Shown: positions 14,258 to 24,392, counted from the first letter of the stretch. The stretch is DNA of 49,712 nucleotides from Sediminibacterium sp. Gen4 (GCA_013391385.1 JACBFI010000025.1:1-49712); one strand, 5' to 3'. Notes: generated by a model not told the origin, from the sequence alone. Translations and numbers: made by a program.

Positions 14258-17200
14258 ATGGCACTTCCATATCTGGTTAAACATATCTATAATAGCGGTA
14301 CAGAAGAAGTTATCCGCAGGGGTAAAAAAATTCATGCACTCGGAAATGTAGAGTTGGTTGAATATGATGAACTCATGGCTAACATTGTCTTTCGTGTGAA
14401 AGATGATGGTTATGCAACTTTTTATAAAGTACACATCAACCAATTCAAAGATCCCAAAACACTTTCACTGCGTTGTAGTTGTCCATACAATCTATCAGAA
14501 GTGTGTAGACATAAAGCGGGTGCTTTGTTTCATCTACAAGATCTCTTAGATCGCAATCAGCTCGGTGAAAAAGAAACCAGCTATGATCAAAAACATACGG
14601 TGGTGAAAATGAAGCAGCTCGATCTTAAACTGATCAAGATGCTTTCTTCGCAAGAGAGTTTTGAAAAAGCGGAAAATTATTTACGTAGCAATCGTTCCAA
14701 TATTCTTGAGGCCAAAGATGAACGTGTACTTGCTGATCTTGAGTACGAAGGCGAATCGTTTCGCATTCTTCTTCAAAAAAATGAGGAAAGAAATTTTGAT
14801 ACCAGTTGCACCTGTTCTTCCGATAAAGAACATCCACTCTGTGTACACAAAGACATCGTCTTATTGCAATTACTCCATAATTATGGTCCGGGTTATTTTG
14901 ATTCGATTCGTAACTGGGACAAAGAGAAGAATAAATTATTGGCCCTGTATGGGTACTCACTTAATGATGATCTCAAAGGGAAATTTGAATTCACGTATAC
15001 AGATGGTAAGCCCTTTTTGCGGGTATTAGATACCAGTATTAAAAGAGTTTCATTGAATCCAAATACGGAATTAAAACCCAAAAGAGAGGAAGAACAGCCA
15101 ACTGCTACCACTACCGTAGTACAGGAACCTGAAGAGCATACGAAAGAGTGGCTAAAGCTGGGACTCGTACTCACTTTTAATGAACAACAGTATCCTTATA
15201 TTCAATTCGAAGGAGTACAGGGAGAAGCAGATGAAGAGAAAACTAAGTACACAGGTAAAGTGGCTAAGCTGGATCTCAGTCGTTTTATCAATACAGAAGT
15301 ATTTGATGAAGATGATAAGGGCTTATTACAGCAGCTACGTAAATTGATGCCTTCAGAAGTGAGTCGTTATTTAGATCGTAACTCTCCTTTTAGTGGTATC
15401 TGGGAAAATATCATCCAACAACATGATGATGAGCTTCCGGAAGAAACCCGTCATTTGATCAATGAATACCTACATCCTAAAGTAAAAAAATTATTTACGG
15501 AGCTCAGTAGCAGTCATTTCGTTTTCTGTTTACCTGAAAAGAAACCCTTCACTACCGCCAATCTCTTAAAAGCAGAACTGATCACTGACTTTATTAGTCC
15601 GGAATTCGAAGTCACTTACCAGAAGGGTAAATATGAAGTAGACTGTCGGGTGAAACTACCATTGGCTGATTTGAATATTTCAGAAAATGAAAGTAGCTCA
15701 GCACTTTTGTTTCAATACCACCAACAGTTTTTTACCTGGAAAAGAACAGAAGATATATTGATACTGGAGAAATTTCTTCCTTCCGGAAAAATTATTATCC
15801 CGGCAGAAGACTGGTCGGCGCAATTGCAGCAATTCATATTACCGCTATCCAAAGAATACAATGTTCATTTCGGAAATGTGCAGAAAGAGGAAGTGAAAGA
15901 TGTAAAGCCGGAAGTGAAAGTATTGTTGAAAGAGAAGGGAGAATATTTATTATTCCAGCCCATATTCAATTATCGGGGCTATGATGTACGTACTTCAGAT
16001 AAAGAAAAGATCATCATGCCTGTGGCCGATAAAATATTGGTCATTCAACGAAATTTGGAAGCCGAAAAAGAATTCATTCAAAAGATAGAATCGCTGCACT
16101 CTCATTTTATCAGACCTGCTGAAGGAGACGTATTGGCTTTGAAAGGTGCAGAAGTATTGCGTAATAACTGGTTCTTCCTTTTTGTAGATGCGATCAAAGA
16201 AATGAATATTCCGGTATACGGATTTGAAGCTTTGAAGAACTTTAGATTCAATACCGCGAAACCTTCTACCAAAATCTATATCAGTAGCAATACCGACTGG
16301 TTTGATGCCAAAATCGAAATTAATTTTGGTGACCAGAAAGTGACGGTAGATGAGGTGAAAAAAGCGTTAAGTAATAAACAGCAGTTTGTACAATTGGGAG
16401 ATGGTACCTTAGGAATCTTACCTGAAGAATGGATCAAAAAATATTCATTGTTATTCAGGGTAGGAGAAGGGAAGTCCGGCTCTATGAAACTCAGCAAATA
16501 CCATTTCAGTGTAGTAGAGGAATTGTATATGCAGCGTGATGAGGAAGAATTATTTTTTCAGTTGGAAGAAAAATATGACCGACTCAAAGAAAATCATTCC
16601 ATCAAAGAAATCCCGGCGCCAGCCCATCTTCGATCCATATTACGTCCTTATCAGGAAAGTGGGTTCCAATGGCTGAATTACCTGCGCGAAGTACAGTGGG
16701 GTGGTATTCTGGCCGATGATATGGGTTTGGGTAAAACCATTCAGGCCTTGAGTTTCCTACACCATCTCAAAGAAGAAAATGGATCCTTAAAAGCCTTGGT
16801 GGTTTGTCCAACAACACTGATGTTCAACTGGCAGAATGAAATCGGCAAGTTTACACCAACGATTAAGTTCTATGTACACCATGGTGCACAAAGAACACGG
16901 GATAGTCTTGCCGCTACCGATGCAGATGTAATCATTACTACTTACGGCACTTTACGAAGTGATATCAAACAATTTGTAGAAGTAGCATTTGATTATGTAG
17001 TGTTGGATGAAAGTCAGGCTATTAAAAATCCTTCCAGCAAAGTCACAAAAGCAGCGAGTCTCATCAAAGCTAAAAACAGACTTTGTCTGAGTGGTACACC
17101 TCTCCAAAACAATACATTCGATATTTATGCGCAAATGAATTTCTTGAATCCGGGTATGTTGGGAAGTGTGGAATTCTTCAAACAAGAGTTTTCAATTCCC

Positions 17201-18028
17201 ATTGATAAGTTTGGAGAAAAAGAGCAAAAAGAACATTTACGCAAGCTATTATTCCCGTTCATTCTTAGAAGAACCAAAGAACAGGTTGCCAAAGACCTGC
17301 CAGAAAAACAAGAGATGGTGCTGTTCTGTGAAATGGGTGATGAGCAGCGTCGTATTTATGATGCATTCAGGAATGATTATCGCGATAAGATTTTGGGTGT
17401 AGTAGATAATCAAGGGATACAAAAATCGCAACTCACCATTTTACAAGGTTTGATGAAACTCAGACAGATTTGTGATAGTCCGGCCATCATCAAAGACGAA
17501 GAAAAATTCCCTAATGCATCTGTGAAGTTAGAGGAGTTGGGTCGTGAGATCACTGAAAATATTGGTAATCATAAGGCATTAATTTTCTCGCAGTTTCTTG
17601 GCATGCTTGCTTTGATCAAAGAAAAGATGAAGGAATTGGGGGTTGATTATGAGTATTTTGATGGAAGTAGTACAGTGAATGAACGTGAGAGAGCCATTCA
17701 ACGTTTCCAAAATGATGATTCATGTCGCGTATTCCTTATTTCATTGAAAGCCGGTGGTGTGGGTTTGAATTTAACAGCTGCTGATTACGTGTATATTGTA
17801 GATCCATGGTGGAATCCTGCAGTGGAGCAACAGGCGATCGACAGAACACACCGTATTGGTCAAACCAAAAACATTTTTGCATACAGAATGATCTGTACTG
17901 ATACAGTAGAGGATAAAATCCTCAAATTACAAGAACGCAAAAGAAGTTTAGCTCGTGAATTGATCACTGATGATGAAGGCTTTGTGAAGAACCTAACACG
18001 TGAGGATGTGGAGTACTTATTCAGTTAA
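14258..18028 (+). CDS. SWIM-domain SNF2 family helicase/ATPase
   Basis: A protein of about 1256 aa. Two CxC...CxH SWIM zinc motifs occur in the N-terminus, one near residue 71 (CSCPYNLSEVCRH) and one near 183 (CTCSSDKEHPLCVH). A long middle region without clear motifs follows, and then a complete SNF2 ATPase: Walker A DDMGLGKT near 818, the Walker B equivalent VVLDESQ near 916, and helicase-C motifs ISLKAGGVGLNL, DPWWNP and DRTHRIGQ. The ATG at 14258 is chosen over the TTG at 14243. Such proteins are DNA-dependent translocases; the precise role is unknown. Two SWIM motifs in one protein is less common. Confidence 0.93.
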   Translation: MALPYLVKHIYNSGTEEVIRRGKKIHALGNVELVEYDELMANIVFRVKDDGYATFYKVHINQFKDPKTLSLRCSCPYNLSEVCRHKAGALFHLQDLLDRNQLGEKETSYDQKHTVVKMKQLDLKLIKMLSSQESFEKAENYLRSNRSNILEAKDERVLADLEYEGESFRILLQKNEERNFDTSCTCSSDKEHPLCVHKDIVLLQLLHNYGPGYFDSIRNWDKEKNKLLALYGYSLNDDLKGKFEFTYTDGKPFLRVLDTSIKRVSLNPNTELKPKREEEQPTATTTVVQEPEEHTKEWLKLGLVLTFNEQQYPYIQFEGVQGEADEEKTKYTGKVAKLDLSRFINTEVFDEDDKGLLQQLRKLMPSEVSRYLDRNSPFSGIWENIIQQHDDELPEETRHLINEYLHPKVKKLFTELSSSHFVFCLPEKKPFTTANLLKAELITDFISPEFEVTYQKGKYEVDCRVKLPLADLNISENESSSALLFQYHQQFFTWKRTEDILILEKFLPSGKIIIPAEDWSAQLQQFILPLSKEYNVHFGNVQKEEVKDVKPEVKVLLKEKGEYLLFQPIFNYRGYDVRTSDKEKIIMPVADKILVIQRNLEAEKEFIQKIESLHSHFIRPAEGDVLALKGAEVLRNNWFFLFVDAIKEMNIPVYGFEALKNFRFNTAKPSTKIYISSNTDWFDAKIEINFGDQKVTVDEVKKALSNKQQFVQLGDGTLGILPEEWIKKYSLLFRVGEGKSGSMKLSKYHFSVVEELYMQRDEEELFFQLEEKYDRLKENHSIKEIPAPAHLRSILRPYQESGFQWLNYLREVQWGGILADDMGLGKTIQALSFLHHLKEENGSLKALVVCPTTLMFNWQNEIGKFTPTIKFYVHHGAQRTRDSLAATDADVIITTYGTLRSDIKQFVEVAFDYVVLDESQAIKNPSSKVTKAASLIKAKNRLCLSGTPLQNNTFDIYAQMNFLNPGMLGSVEFFKQEFSIPIDKFGEKEQKEHLRKLLFPFILRRTKEQVAKDLPEKQEMVLFCEMGDEQRRIYDAFRNDYRDKILGVVDNQGIQKSQLTILQGLMKLRQICDSPAIIKDEEKFPNASVKLEELGREITENIGNHKALIFSQFLGMLALIKEKMKELGVDYEYFDGSSTVNERERAIQRFQNDDSCRVFLISLKAGGVGLNLTAADYVYIVDPWWNPAVEQQAIDRTHRIGQTKNIFAYRMICTDTVEDKILKLQERKRSLARELITDDEGFVKNLTREDVEYLFS

Positions 18029-18218
18029 CAATTGTTTGTCAGGCGGTTATGTATACATTATTGATTGCTCCTATTGACCGAGCGACCTATCAGCGCCTGT
18101 CTTTCACCGATTTTAACAAGAAGCTTCCCAACCATCCTGCTAGCTTTCCGTTAATCTTTTTGTTAACAACCGAGTCAAACACCAAAGCATAGCTTCGTAT
18201 AACATAATAAACTTGAGC

Positions 18219-21068
18219 ATGACCAAAATTCTAGCTGCCATTACCTGTTTGTTCTTTGCATTTACCGTGCAGGCGCAAACCAGTGGAACCTTGAAGGGTA
18301 AACTGGTAGATTCGGTAGGAAAACAATCACTAAAAGATGCATCAATCTCTATTTTGGATGCTAAAGATTCTACATTGGACGTTTTTGGACTAACCAAAGC
18401 AGATGGTAGTTTTTTGATCAGCAATATCACATTTGGTGAAATGATCGTTGATATCAAGTTTCAGGGTTATGAGCCCATTTCTAAAAAGATTACTTTTTCC
18501 AAGACCAATAGTATGGTCGATCTTGGAAATATCTATATGACCATTGCAGCTACTGATTTGGGTAATGTTACTGTTACGCAATCTGCAGTACGAATGAAAA
18601 ATGATACGGTTGAATTCAGTGCTTCGGCGTTTAAAACAAAACCGAATGCAGTTGCGGAAGATTTACTGAAAAAAGTACCGGGTATTCAGGTCGATAAAAA
18701 TGGTAATATCACTGCACAGGGAGAACAAGTACAAAGAATATTGGTAGATGGGAAAAGATTCTTTGGTGATGATCCCAGAATGGCTACCCGTAATCTTCCT
18801 CCGGATGTTATTGATAAAATCCAGGTATTTGACCAAGCCAGTGATCAAAGCGCTTTCACAGGTTTTGATGATGGTAATCGTGTAAAAACCATCAATATCA
18901 CCACACGTAAAGATAGACGCAAAGGATATTTTGGTAGAGGTACACTAGGCTTTGGTGCCAATGCTGACGAAGGATTGTATGATAATAGTTTTAGTTTAAG
19001 TCGCTTTAATGGTGATCGACAAATTACTTTCACCGGCCAAGCGAATAATGTCAATAAGCAGAATTTCTCGGTACAGGATATGTTGGGTTCTCTGGGTGGA
19101 GGCAATTTTAATATGGGCGGTGGAGGTGGAGGACGTGGCGGTGCTCCTGCTTTTACTGGAAGCGGTGGTGGTGGCGGATTGGTGAATACTTGGGCGGGTG
19201 GTATTAACTACAGAGATACTTGGAGTCCCAAAACACAATTCTCAGGAAGTTATTTCTACAATGATCAGAAGACATACCGTGATCAGAAAAGTCTGGTTCA
19301 GAACCTGATACCCGGTGCACCGGATTCATCGATCTTCAATGATCAAACGAACTCTTCTAAAACTTATAACAATAATCATAGGATCAATTTTAATATTGAA
19401 CACCAATTTGATTCTTCCAATTCTTTGATAATTAGACCCAATATTAGTTTTCAGGATACTTGGTCTCAAACCTTACAACAGACCTCTTCAACAAAAGGTA
19501 AGTTTACGGCACTGAATAGCTCAGATGCCAGATCTATTCGCGAGAACAATGGATACAATGGTAGTGTTGAAGCAACTTTCCGTCATCGTTTTCCAAAGAG
19601 AGGTCGAACTTATTCTATCGGTATCAATGCAGGGGGTAGTGCCAATGATGGGTCAGGATCGAATTATTCGCTAAATCAATTCAATCCTCCGAATAGACCT
19701 TCTTATATTGATACCATTGACCAGGTTTATACTACCAACAGAGATACGAGAAATTTTAGCGGTACCTTATCTTATACAGAACCACTTGCTAAAAATCAGC
19801 AACTTGAATTCAACTATAACTACTCTTATAATAAAAATAATTCCGGTAGAGAAACCATGGAGTATGATGCCGGCAGTGGTAAATATGAAATACCGGTTGT
19901 TAACTTAACCAATACTTTTGAAAATACATTCAGCTCTAATAGGTTCACTATGAGCTATCGTTTACAGAATGCGAAATACAATTTTAGTATTGGATCAGGT
20001 GTACAAGTAGGTGAGCTGGTAAGTAATAACATCACCAGAAACACATCTATCAAGCAAAACTTTGTCAACCTTTTCCCTTCTGCGAATTTCCGATATGAGT
20101 TTTCTAAGACCAAGAGTTTACGATTCTTTTACAACGGACGTACATCTCAGCCTACAGCAGAGCAGTTACAACCTGTAGCTGATAACAGTAATCCTTTGAA
20201 CATCAGAACCGGTAATCCAAATCTGAAACAACAATTCACGCATAGCTTTAGGTTCTTATATAATTCATTTGATGTGTTTACACAGAAATTAATTTTTGCT
20301 ACTGTAAATGCCAGCTTTATTCAAAATGATATTCAAAATTCAACGGTATTCCAGCCTAATGGTGCACAGTTAACAATGCCGGTAAATCTAAATGGAACGT
20401 ACAGGATCAATGGATTTTTCAATTATAGTTTCCCATTAAAAAAACCAAAGAGCACTGTTAACCTAAGAGCGATTATTGCCAGAGATCAATCACAAACTTT
20501 GATCAATAATGCCAACAACTATACACGCAATACTACTTTGGGTGGTGAAGTAGGTTGGACAACCAACTTGAAAGAAGGGTTTGATATGAACTTTTCTTCC
20601 AACTCATCTTTCAATATGGCGAGATACACTTTACAGCCACAGCAAAATGGGGACTTCTTTACCCAAACAGTTTCAACAGAAGCAACCGCTTATTCAAAAA
20701 GTGGCTGGGTATTCTCACTTGATTTTGATTATATCTATAATGCAGGAAGAGCGCAAGGGTTTAATACCAGTATTCCATTGTTGAATGCAAGCATCTCTAA
20801 ACAAATGCTTAAGAATAAAGCAGGTGAGTTGAAGTTTTATATGTTTGATCTGTTGAATCAGAATGTAAGCATTACCAGAAATATCACTGGTAATACTATT
20901 CAAGACGTATCAACAAGGGTGCTGACCAGATACGTCATGGTAAGCTTCACTTATAATTTGCGTCGTTTCGGAGGCAATCAACAGCAACAGCGTGGTCCGA
21001 TGAATATGATGATGCCGGGCGGTGGTGGCAGACAAATGCAGATGATGAGGGGTGGTCGTGGATTTTAA
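18219..21068 (+). CDS. Outer-membrane beta-barrel protein with carboxypeptidase-regulatory domain
   Basis: A 949-aa TonB-receptor-like protein. It has a signal peptide (residues 1-19, ending VQAQ), a carboxypeptidase-regulatory-like beta domain (about 23-105), a plug-like region (NAVAEDLLKKVPGI..., VDGKRFF, IDKIQVFD) and a long C-terminal barrel rich in Asn, Tyr and Ser. Gly-rich stretches occur near 295-325 and at the very C-terminus (MMMPGGGGRQMQMMRGGRGF). It is a clear paralogue of the protein at 30710-33517. The ATG at 18219 is preferred to a TTG two codons earlier. A very strong terminator follows. The substrate is unknown. Confidence 0.9.
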   Translation: MTKILAAITCLFFAFTVQAQTSGTLKGKLVDSVGKQSLKDASISILDAKDSTLDVFGLTKADGSFLISNITFGEMIVDIKFQGYEPISKKITFSKTNSMVDLGNIYMTIAATDLGNVTVTQSAVRMKNDTVEFSASAFKTKPNAVAEDLLKKVPGIQVDKNGNITAQGEQVQRILVDGKRFFGDDPRMATRNLPPDVIDKIQVFDQASDQSAFTGFDDGNRVKTINITTRKDRRKGYFGRGTLGFGANADEGLYDNSFSLSRFNGDRQITFTGQANNVNKQNFSVQDMLGSLGGGNFNMGGGGGGRGGAPAFTGSGGGGGLVNTWAGGINYRDTWSPKTQFSGSYFYNDQKTYRDQKSLVQNLIPGAPDSSIFNDQTNSSKTYNNNHRINFNIEHQFDSSNSLIIRPNISFQDTWSQTLQQTSSTKGKFTALNSSDARSIRENNGYNGSVEATFRHRFPKRGRTYSIGINAGGSANDGSGSNYSLNQFNPPNRPSYIDTIDQVYTTNRDTRNFSGTLSYTEPLAKNQQLEFNYNYSYNKNNSGRETMEYDAGSGKYEIPVVNLTNTFENTFSSNRFTMSYRLQNAKYNFSIGSGVQVGELVSNNITRNTSIKQNFVNLFPSANFRYEFSKTKSLRFFYNGRTSQPTAEQLQPVADNSNPLNIRTGNPNLKQQFTHSFRFLYNSFDVFTQKLIFATVNASFIQNDIQNSTVFQPNGAQLTMPVNLNGTYRINGFFNYSFPLKKPKSTVNLRAIIARDQSQTLINNANNYTRNTTLGGEVGWTTNLKEGFDMNFSSNSSFNMARYTLQPQQNGDFFTQTVSTEATAYSKSGWVFSLDFDYIYNAGRAQGFNTSIPLLNASISKQMLKNKAGELKFYMFDLLNQNVSITRNITGNTIQDVSTRVLTRYVMVSFTYNLRRFGGNQQQQRGPMNMMMPGGGGRQMQMMRGGRGF

Positions 21069-21089
21069 TGAATGACCTTATCTATACGT

Positions 21090-21126
21090 AAATAGCCGTC
21101 ATGATTCCATGACGGCTATTTTTATG
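21090..21126 (+). terminator. Strong intrinsic terminator after the first beta-barrel gene
   Basis: A perfect 14-bp stem, AAATAGCCGTCATG (21090-21103) and CATGACGGCTATTT (21108-21121), a four-base loop and a T-run. It separates this gene from the arginine operon. Confidence 0.93.
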
Positions 21127-21156
21127 CTTACACTTGTTAGCAAAGATTTAATATGC

Positions 21157-21204
21157 CGTTCAAAAAATTTTTTGAACGATATCCCGCAAACTGATATACT
21201 TTTA
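21157..21204 (+). promoter_or_regulatory. Arginine operon promoter with 22-bp perfect palindrome
   Basis: A perfect palindrome at 21157-21178 has arms CGTTCAAAAAA and TTTTTTGAACG. Its right arm contains TTTG (21171-21174), 22 bases before TACTTTTA (21197-21204), a 7-of-8 match to the -7 element. The palindrome would cover the -33 region, so it is a candidate operator for the arginine genes. The binding protein is unknown; no arginine repressor gene is in this window. Confidence 0.6.
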
Positions 21205-21233
21205 CAGCCCTAAAGCAAATTATTGTCAAACAA

Positions 21234-21344
21234 GTGAAGCAGATACTCACACAATATTTATCCCTCCTGTTGAATACCCGTATTCAGGTATTCTCTATGG
21301 AAGCTGCTTTCAACTTCTTGCCGCGACCCCGACGTGGTTGCTGA
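21234..21344 (+). CDS. Putative arginine leader peptide
   Basis: A 36-aa open frame starting at GTG 21234 (MKQILTQYLSLLLNTRIQ... in its first part), with an internal ATG at 21297 giving 15 aa. Both forms end in FLPRPRRGC, so three of the last six residues before the final Cys, and four in all, are Arg. The stop codon TGA (21342-21344) lies inside the first strand of a hairpin. It lies between the operon promoter and the first arginine gene. I infer a ribosome-mediated attenuator sensing charged tRNA-Arg. The GTG start is uncertain. Confidence 0.55.
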   Translation: MKQILTQYLSLLLNTRIQVFSMEAAFNFLPRPRRGC

Positions 21345-21417
21345 TAGGACGAGCAACTGGCACTTGCCCCTATCAGTGAAAAATCCCCCGGAATCAATCA
21401 TTTGACAGAGAGCTGTC
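21341..21417 (+). promoter_or_regulatory. Leader hairpins upstream of the arginine operon
   Basis: A composite hairpin has outer arms CTGATAGG (21341-21348) and CCTATCAG (21369-21376) and inner GCAA/TTGC pairs. A second small stem follows, GACAG (21404-21408) and CTGTC (21413-21417). The first overlaps the leader-peptide stop codon. Neither has a U-tract, so if this is attenuation the mechanism may be Rho-dependent or translational. Confidence 0.5.
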
Positions 21418-21448
21418 TACCCGTTTACGTTATTTAATTTATTATAAG

Positions 21449-22150
21449 TTGGAACAAAATATCATTGTTCGTGTAGCCAATGGTGGCGACACGCAGTATG
21501 CACAAACCATTACAGATGAAATGGAATCATCTGCCAAAGCGCGTGGCACCGGTATTGCTAAACGCAGTCCTGAATACGTGGCACGTAAGATGGAAGAGGG
21601 TAAAGCAGTCATTGCACTCCTTCCAGATGGCACCTGGGTGGGCTTTTGTTATATAGAAGCCTGGGGACATGATGCATTCGTGGCTAATAGTGGTTTGATT
21701 GTTTCACCACCCTTTCGGAAAAGTGGGGTGGCTAAACTGATCAAACAAACCATCTTCAACTTATCACGGGAAAAATATCCAACTTCCAAAATATTTGGTC
21801 TAACCACCGGTCTTGCTGTCATGAAGATCAACAGCGACCTGGGTTATGAACCGGTTACATACAGTGAGTTAACCGATGATGAAGAATTCTGGGCCGGTTG
21901 TAAAAGTTGTATCAACTATGAAATACTGATGAGCAAGGATCGTAAGAACTGTTTTTGTACAGCCATGCTGTATGATCCTGCAGATCATTATGAACCGGAA
22001 GAAACATCTACTGAATTCAAAAAGAAATCCAAGCTGTACGAGCGTTTCATGAAAGTGAAGCAACATAAGTTATTGCGTGTTTTCCGAAAGAAGGAAAGTG
22101 GTGGAACCACAAAGCCTAAATCTTTCTTTCATCATTTTTTTCATTTTTAA
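21449..22150 (+). CDS. GNAT acyltransferase, candidate N-acyl-glutamate synthase
   Basis: A 233-aa protein whose first 160 residues form a GNAT acyltransferase fold (VIALLPDGTWVGFCYIEAW, then the acyl-CoA loop region SPPFRKSGVAKLIKQ). A Cys-bearing segment (GCKSCINYE...NCFCTAM) and a basic tail ending in FFHHFFHF follow. The only usable start is TTG at 21449; no ATG lies upstream in frame. Its position as first gene of the arginine operon suggests it acylates glutamate (acetyl- or succinyl-CoA), the committing step. The function is inferred from context. It lies 20 bases upstream of argG. Confidence 0.8.
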   Translation: MEQNIIVRVANGGDTQYAQTITDEMESSAKARGTGIAKRSPEYVARKMEEGKAVIALLPDGTWVGFCYIEAWGHDAFVANSGLIVSPPFRKSGVAKLIKQTIFNLSREKYPTSKIFGLTTGLAVMKINSDLGYEPVTYSELTDDEEFWAGCKSCINYEILMSKDRKNCFCTAMLYDPADHYEPEETSTEFKKKSKLYERFMKVKQHKLLRVFRKKESGGTTKPKSFFHHFFHF

Positions 22151-22170
22151 TCGTCTAAGTAATCCATTAT

Positions 22171-23394
22171 ATGAATCAGCTTCCAACAAATCTTCCGGCG
22201 GGTACAAAAGTAGTAGTAGGCTTTAGCGGCGGACTCGATACTTCTTTTTGTGTTAAATATTTGACTGAAGAAAAAGGCTTTGAAGTACATAGCGTTATTG
22301 TGAATACGGGTGGTTTTTCAAAAGAAGAACTAAAGCAGGTAGAGACACATGCATACAATTTAGGAGTGAAAACCCATACGACTGTTGATGCAGTAAAAAG
22401 TTATTATGACAGCATCATTCGTTTTTTGATCTATGGAAATGTATTAAAAAACAATACCTATCCACTGAGCGTGAGTGCAGAAAGGTTGAGTCAGGCTTTG
22501 CATATAGCCGAGCACACAAAAAAACTGAATGCTAAAGCAGTGGTACATGGTAGTACGGGTGCCGGAAATGATCAGGTAAGATTTGATATGATCTTTCATA
22601 TCATGATTCCTGATACAGAGATCATTACTCCGATCAGAGATATGAAACTGAGCAGAGAAGAAGAAATCAATTATCTCCAATCGAAGGGTGTAACGATGAA
22701 TTTTGAAAAAGCAACTTATTCTATCAATAAAGGATTATGGGGAACCAGTGTAGGCGGAAAAGAAACATTGTATTCCAAAGGAATACTCCCGGAAGAAGCC
22801 TGGCCTACACAGGTTTCAAAATCGCAACCTGAAGAAGTGAAACTCGGATTTGTGAAAGGTGAATTGAAAACCATTAATGATCAGCAATTTGGTCATCCAA
22901 CAGATGCTATACAATACCTGCAGTCCATTGCAGGCCCATTTGGTATTGGCAGAGATATTCATGTGGGTGATACCATCATAGGTATCAAAGGGCGTGTTGG
23001 CTTTGAGGCTGCGGCACCCATGGTAATTCTCAAAGCGCATCATGCATTGGAAAAACATGTATTGACCAAATGGCAATTGAACTGGAAAGATCAGCTTGCT
23101 CAATTTTATGGCAATTGGTTGCATGAAGGACAAATCATGGATCCTGTGATGCGAGATATAGAAGCTTTCCTTACACAATCTCAGGAGCATGTAACCGGTG
23201 AGGTTTTTATTCAATTACTGCCTTATCGTTTTGCAGTCATGGGTATTGAATCTTCTTTTGATTTAATGAGCAGCAAATTTGGGAAGTATGGTGAAATGAA
23301 CAGTGGCTGGACAGGAGATGATGTGAGAGGGTTTTCCAAAATTTTTGGTAACCAGACCGCTATTTATCACAACATTAAATCCGATAACAAATGA
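22171..23394 (+). CDS. argG: Argininosuccinate synthase
   Basis: A 407-aa ATP-dependent ligase joining citrulline and aspartate. The PP-loop SGGLDTS is at residues 19-25, and family segments HGSTGAGNDQVRF (ATP/citrulline site) and NKGLWGTSVGG are present. It is in frame with and overlaps argC by four bases (ATGA), so translation is coupled. It is second in the arginine operon, after the acyltransferase, an order typical of Bacteroidota. Confidence 0.97.
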   Translation: MNQLPTNLPAGTKVVVGFSGGLDTSFCVKYLTEEKGFEVHSVIVNTGGFSKEELKQVETHAYNLGVKTHTTVDAVKSYYDSIIRFLIYGNVLKNNTYPLSVSAERLSQALHIAEHTKKLNAKAVVHGSTGAGNDQVRFDMIFHIMIPDTEIITPIRDMKLSREEEINYLQSKGVTMNFEKATYSINKGLWGTSVGGKETLYSKGILPEEAWPTQVSKSQPEEVKLGFVKGELKTINDQQFGHPTDAIQYLQSIAGPFGIGRDIHVGDTIIGIKGRVGFEAAAPMVILKAHHALEKHVLTKWQLNWKDQLAQFYGNWLHEGQIMDPVMRDIEAFLTQSQEHVTGEVFIQLLPYRFAVMGIESSFDLMSSKFGKYGEMNSGWTGDDVRGFSKIFGNQTAIYHNIKSDNK

Positions 23395-24392
23395 GTCAGA
23401 TCAAAGCAGCAATCATCGGTGGCGCAGGATACACAGGTGGAGAAATGATCCGTTTGTTATTGCGTCATCCGGCAGTAGATCTGTTAAGTGTACACAGTTC
23501 CAGTAATGCGGGAAAACCTTTGTATGAAGTTCATAAAGACCTGATTGGAGAAACGGAACTACTATTTGCAGATCAGCCGTTTACAGAGGTAGATGTACTT
23601 TTTTTATGTGTAGGTCATGGTGATGCAAAAAATTTTTTAGAACAGAACAACATCTCTGATGATGTAAAGATCATCGATCTATCGCAGGATTTCAGGTTAA
23701 CACCTACATCAATATTTGGTAACAGAAATTTTGTTTATGGATTACCGGAACTAAATGGGGAAGCCATTAGAACCGCTCAAAATATTGCCAACCCCGGTTG
23801 TTTTGCTACAGCTATTCAATTAGCATTATTGCCTTTGGCGAAAGCGGGTATATTGAGTGATGTACACACTACGGGCATCACCGGATCTACAGGAGCCGGT
23901 CAATCGCTGACCGCTACCTCTCATTTTAGTTGGAGAGCCAATAATGTACAAGCCTATAAATCACTGAATCATCAGCATATTCAAGAGATCACTGCATCTA
24001 TCAATCAATTACAGAAAGATTCTCCTTTGTCAGCTTCAGGAGAAGGTCCGGGGATACATTTTATTCCATGGAGAGGCGATTTTACAAGAGGCATTTATAC
24101 CAGCTCTATTATTGATTGCAGTTTGCCATTAGAAAAAGTAAAGGAACTGTATCAAGAATATTATCAGAAACAAGCTTTTACTTTTTTGAGTGAAACGATG
24201 ATCGATCTAAAGCAAGTGGTGAATACGAATAAATGTCTTTTGCATATTGAAAAGCAGGGCAATAAACTGATCGTTCATAGTGCGATTGATAATTTATTGA
24301 AAGGTGCGAGCGGACAAGCCGTACAAAATATGAATCTCATGTTGGGTCTGGATGAAAAAACAGGACTGGAATTAAAAGCCAATTATTTCTAA
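23391..24392 (+). CDS. argC: N-acyl-gamma-glutamyl-phosphate reductase
   Basis: A 333-aa NADPH-dependent reductase. The N-terminal Rossmann motif GGAGYTGGE is at residues 10-18, and the catalytic Cys137 is in ANPGCFAT. The C-terminal segment HFIPWRGDFTRGIYTS carries the substrate-binding residues. The start codon overlaps the argG stop. It reduces the acyl-glutamyl phosphate made by ArgB. Given the Val90 signature in the carbamoyltransferase downstream, the physiological acyl group may be succinyl. Confidence 0.97.
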   Translation: MSQIKAAIIGGAGYTGGEMIRLLLRHPAVDLLSVHSSSNAGKPLYEVHKDLIGETELLFADQPFTEVDVLFLCVGHGDAKNFLEQNNISDDVKIIDLSQDFRLTPTSIFGNRNFVYGLPELNGEAIRTAQNIANPGCFATAIQLALLPLAKAGILSDVHTTGITGSTGAGQSLTATSHFSWRANNVQAYKSLNHQHIQEITASINQLQKDSPLSASGEGPGIHFIPWRGDFTRGIYTSSIIDCSLPLEKVKELYQEYYQKQAFTFLSETMIDLKQVVNTNKCLLHIEKQGNKLIVHSAIDNLLKGASGQAVQNMNLMLGLDEKTGLELKANYF

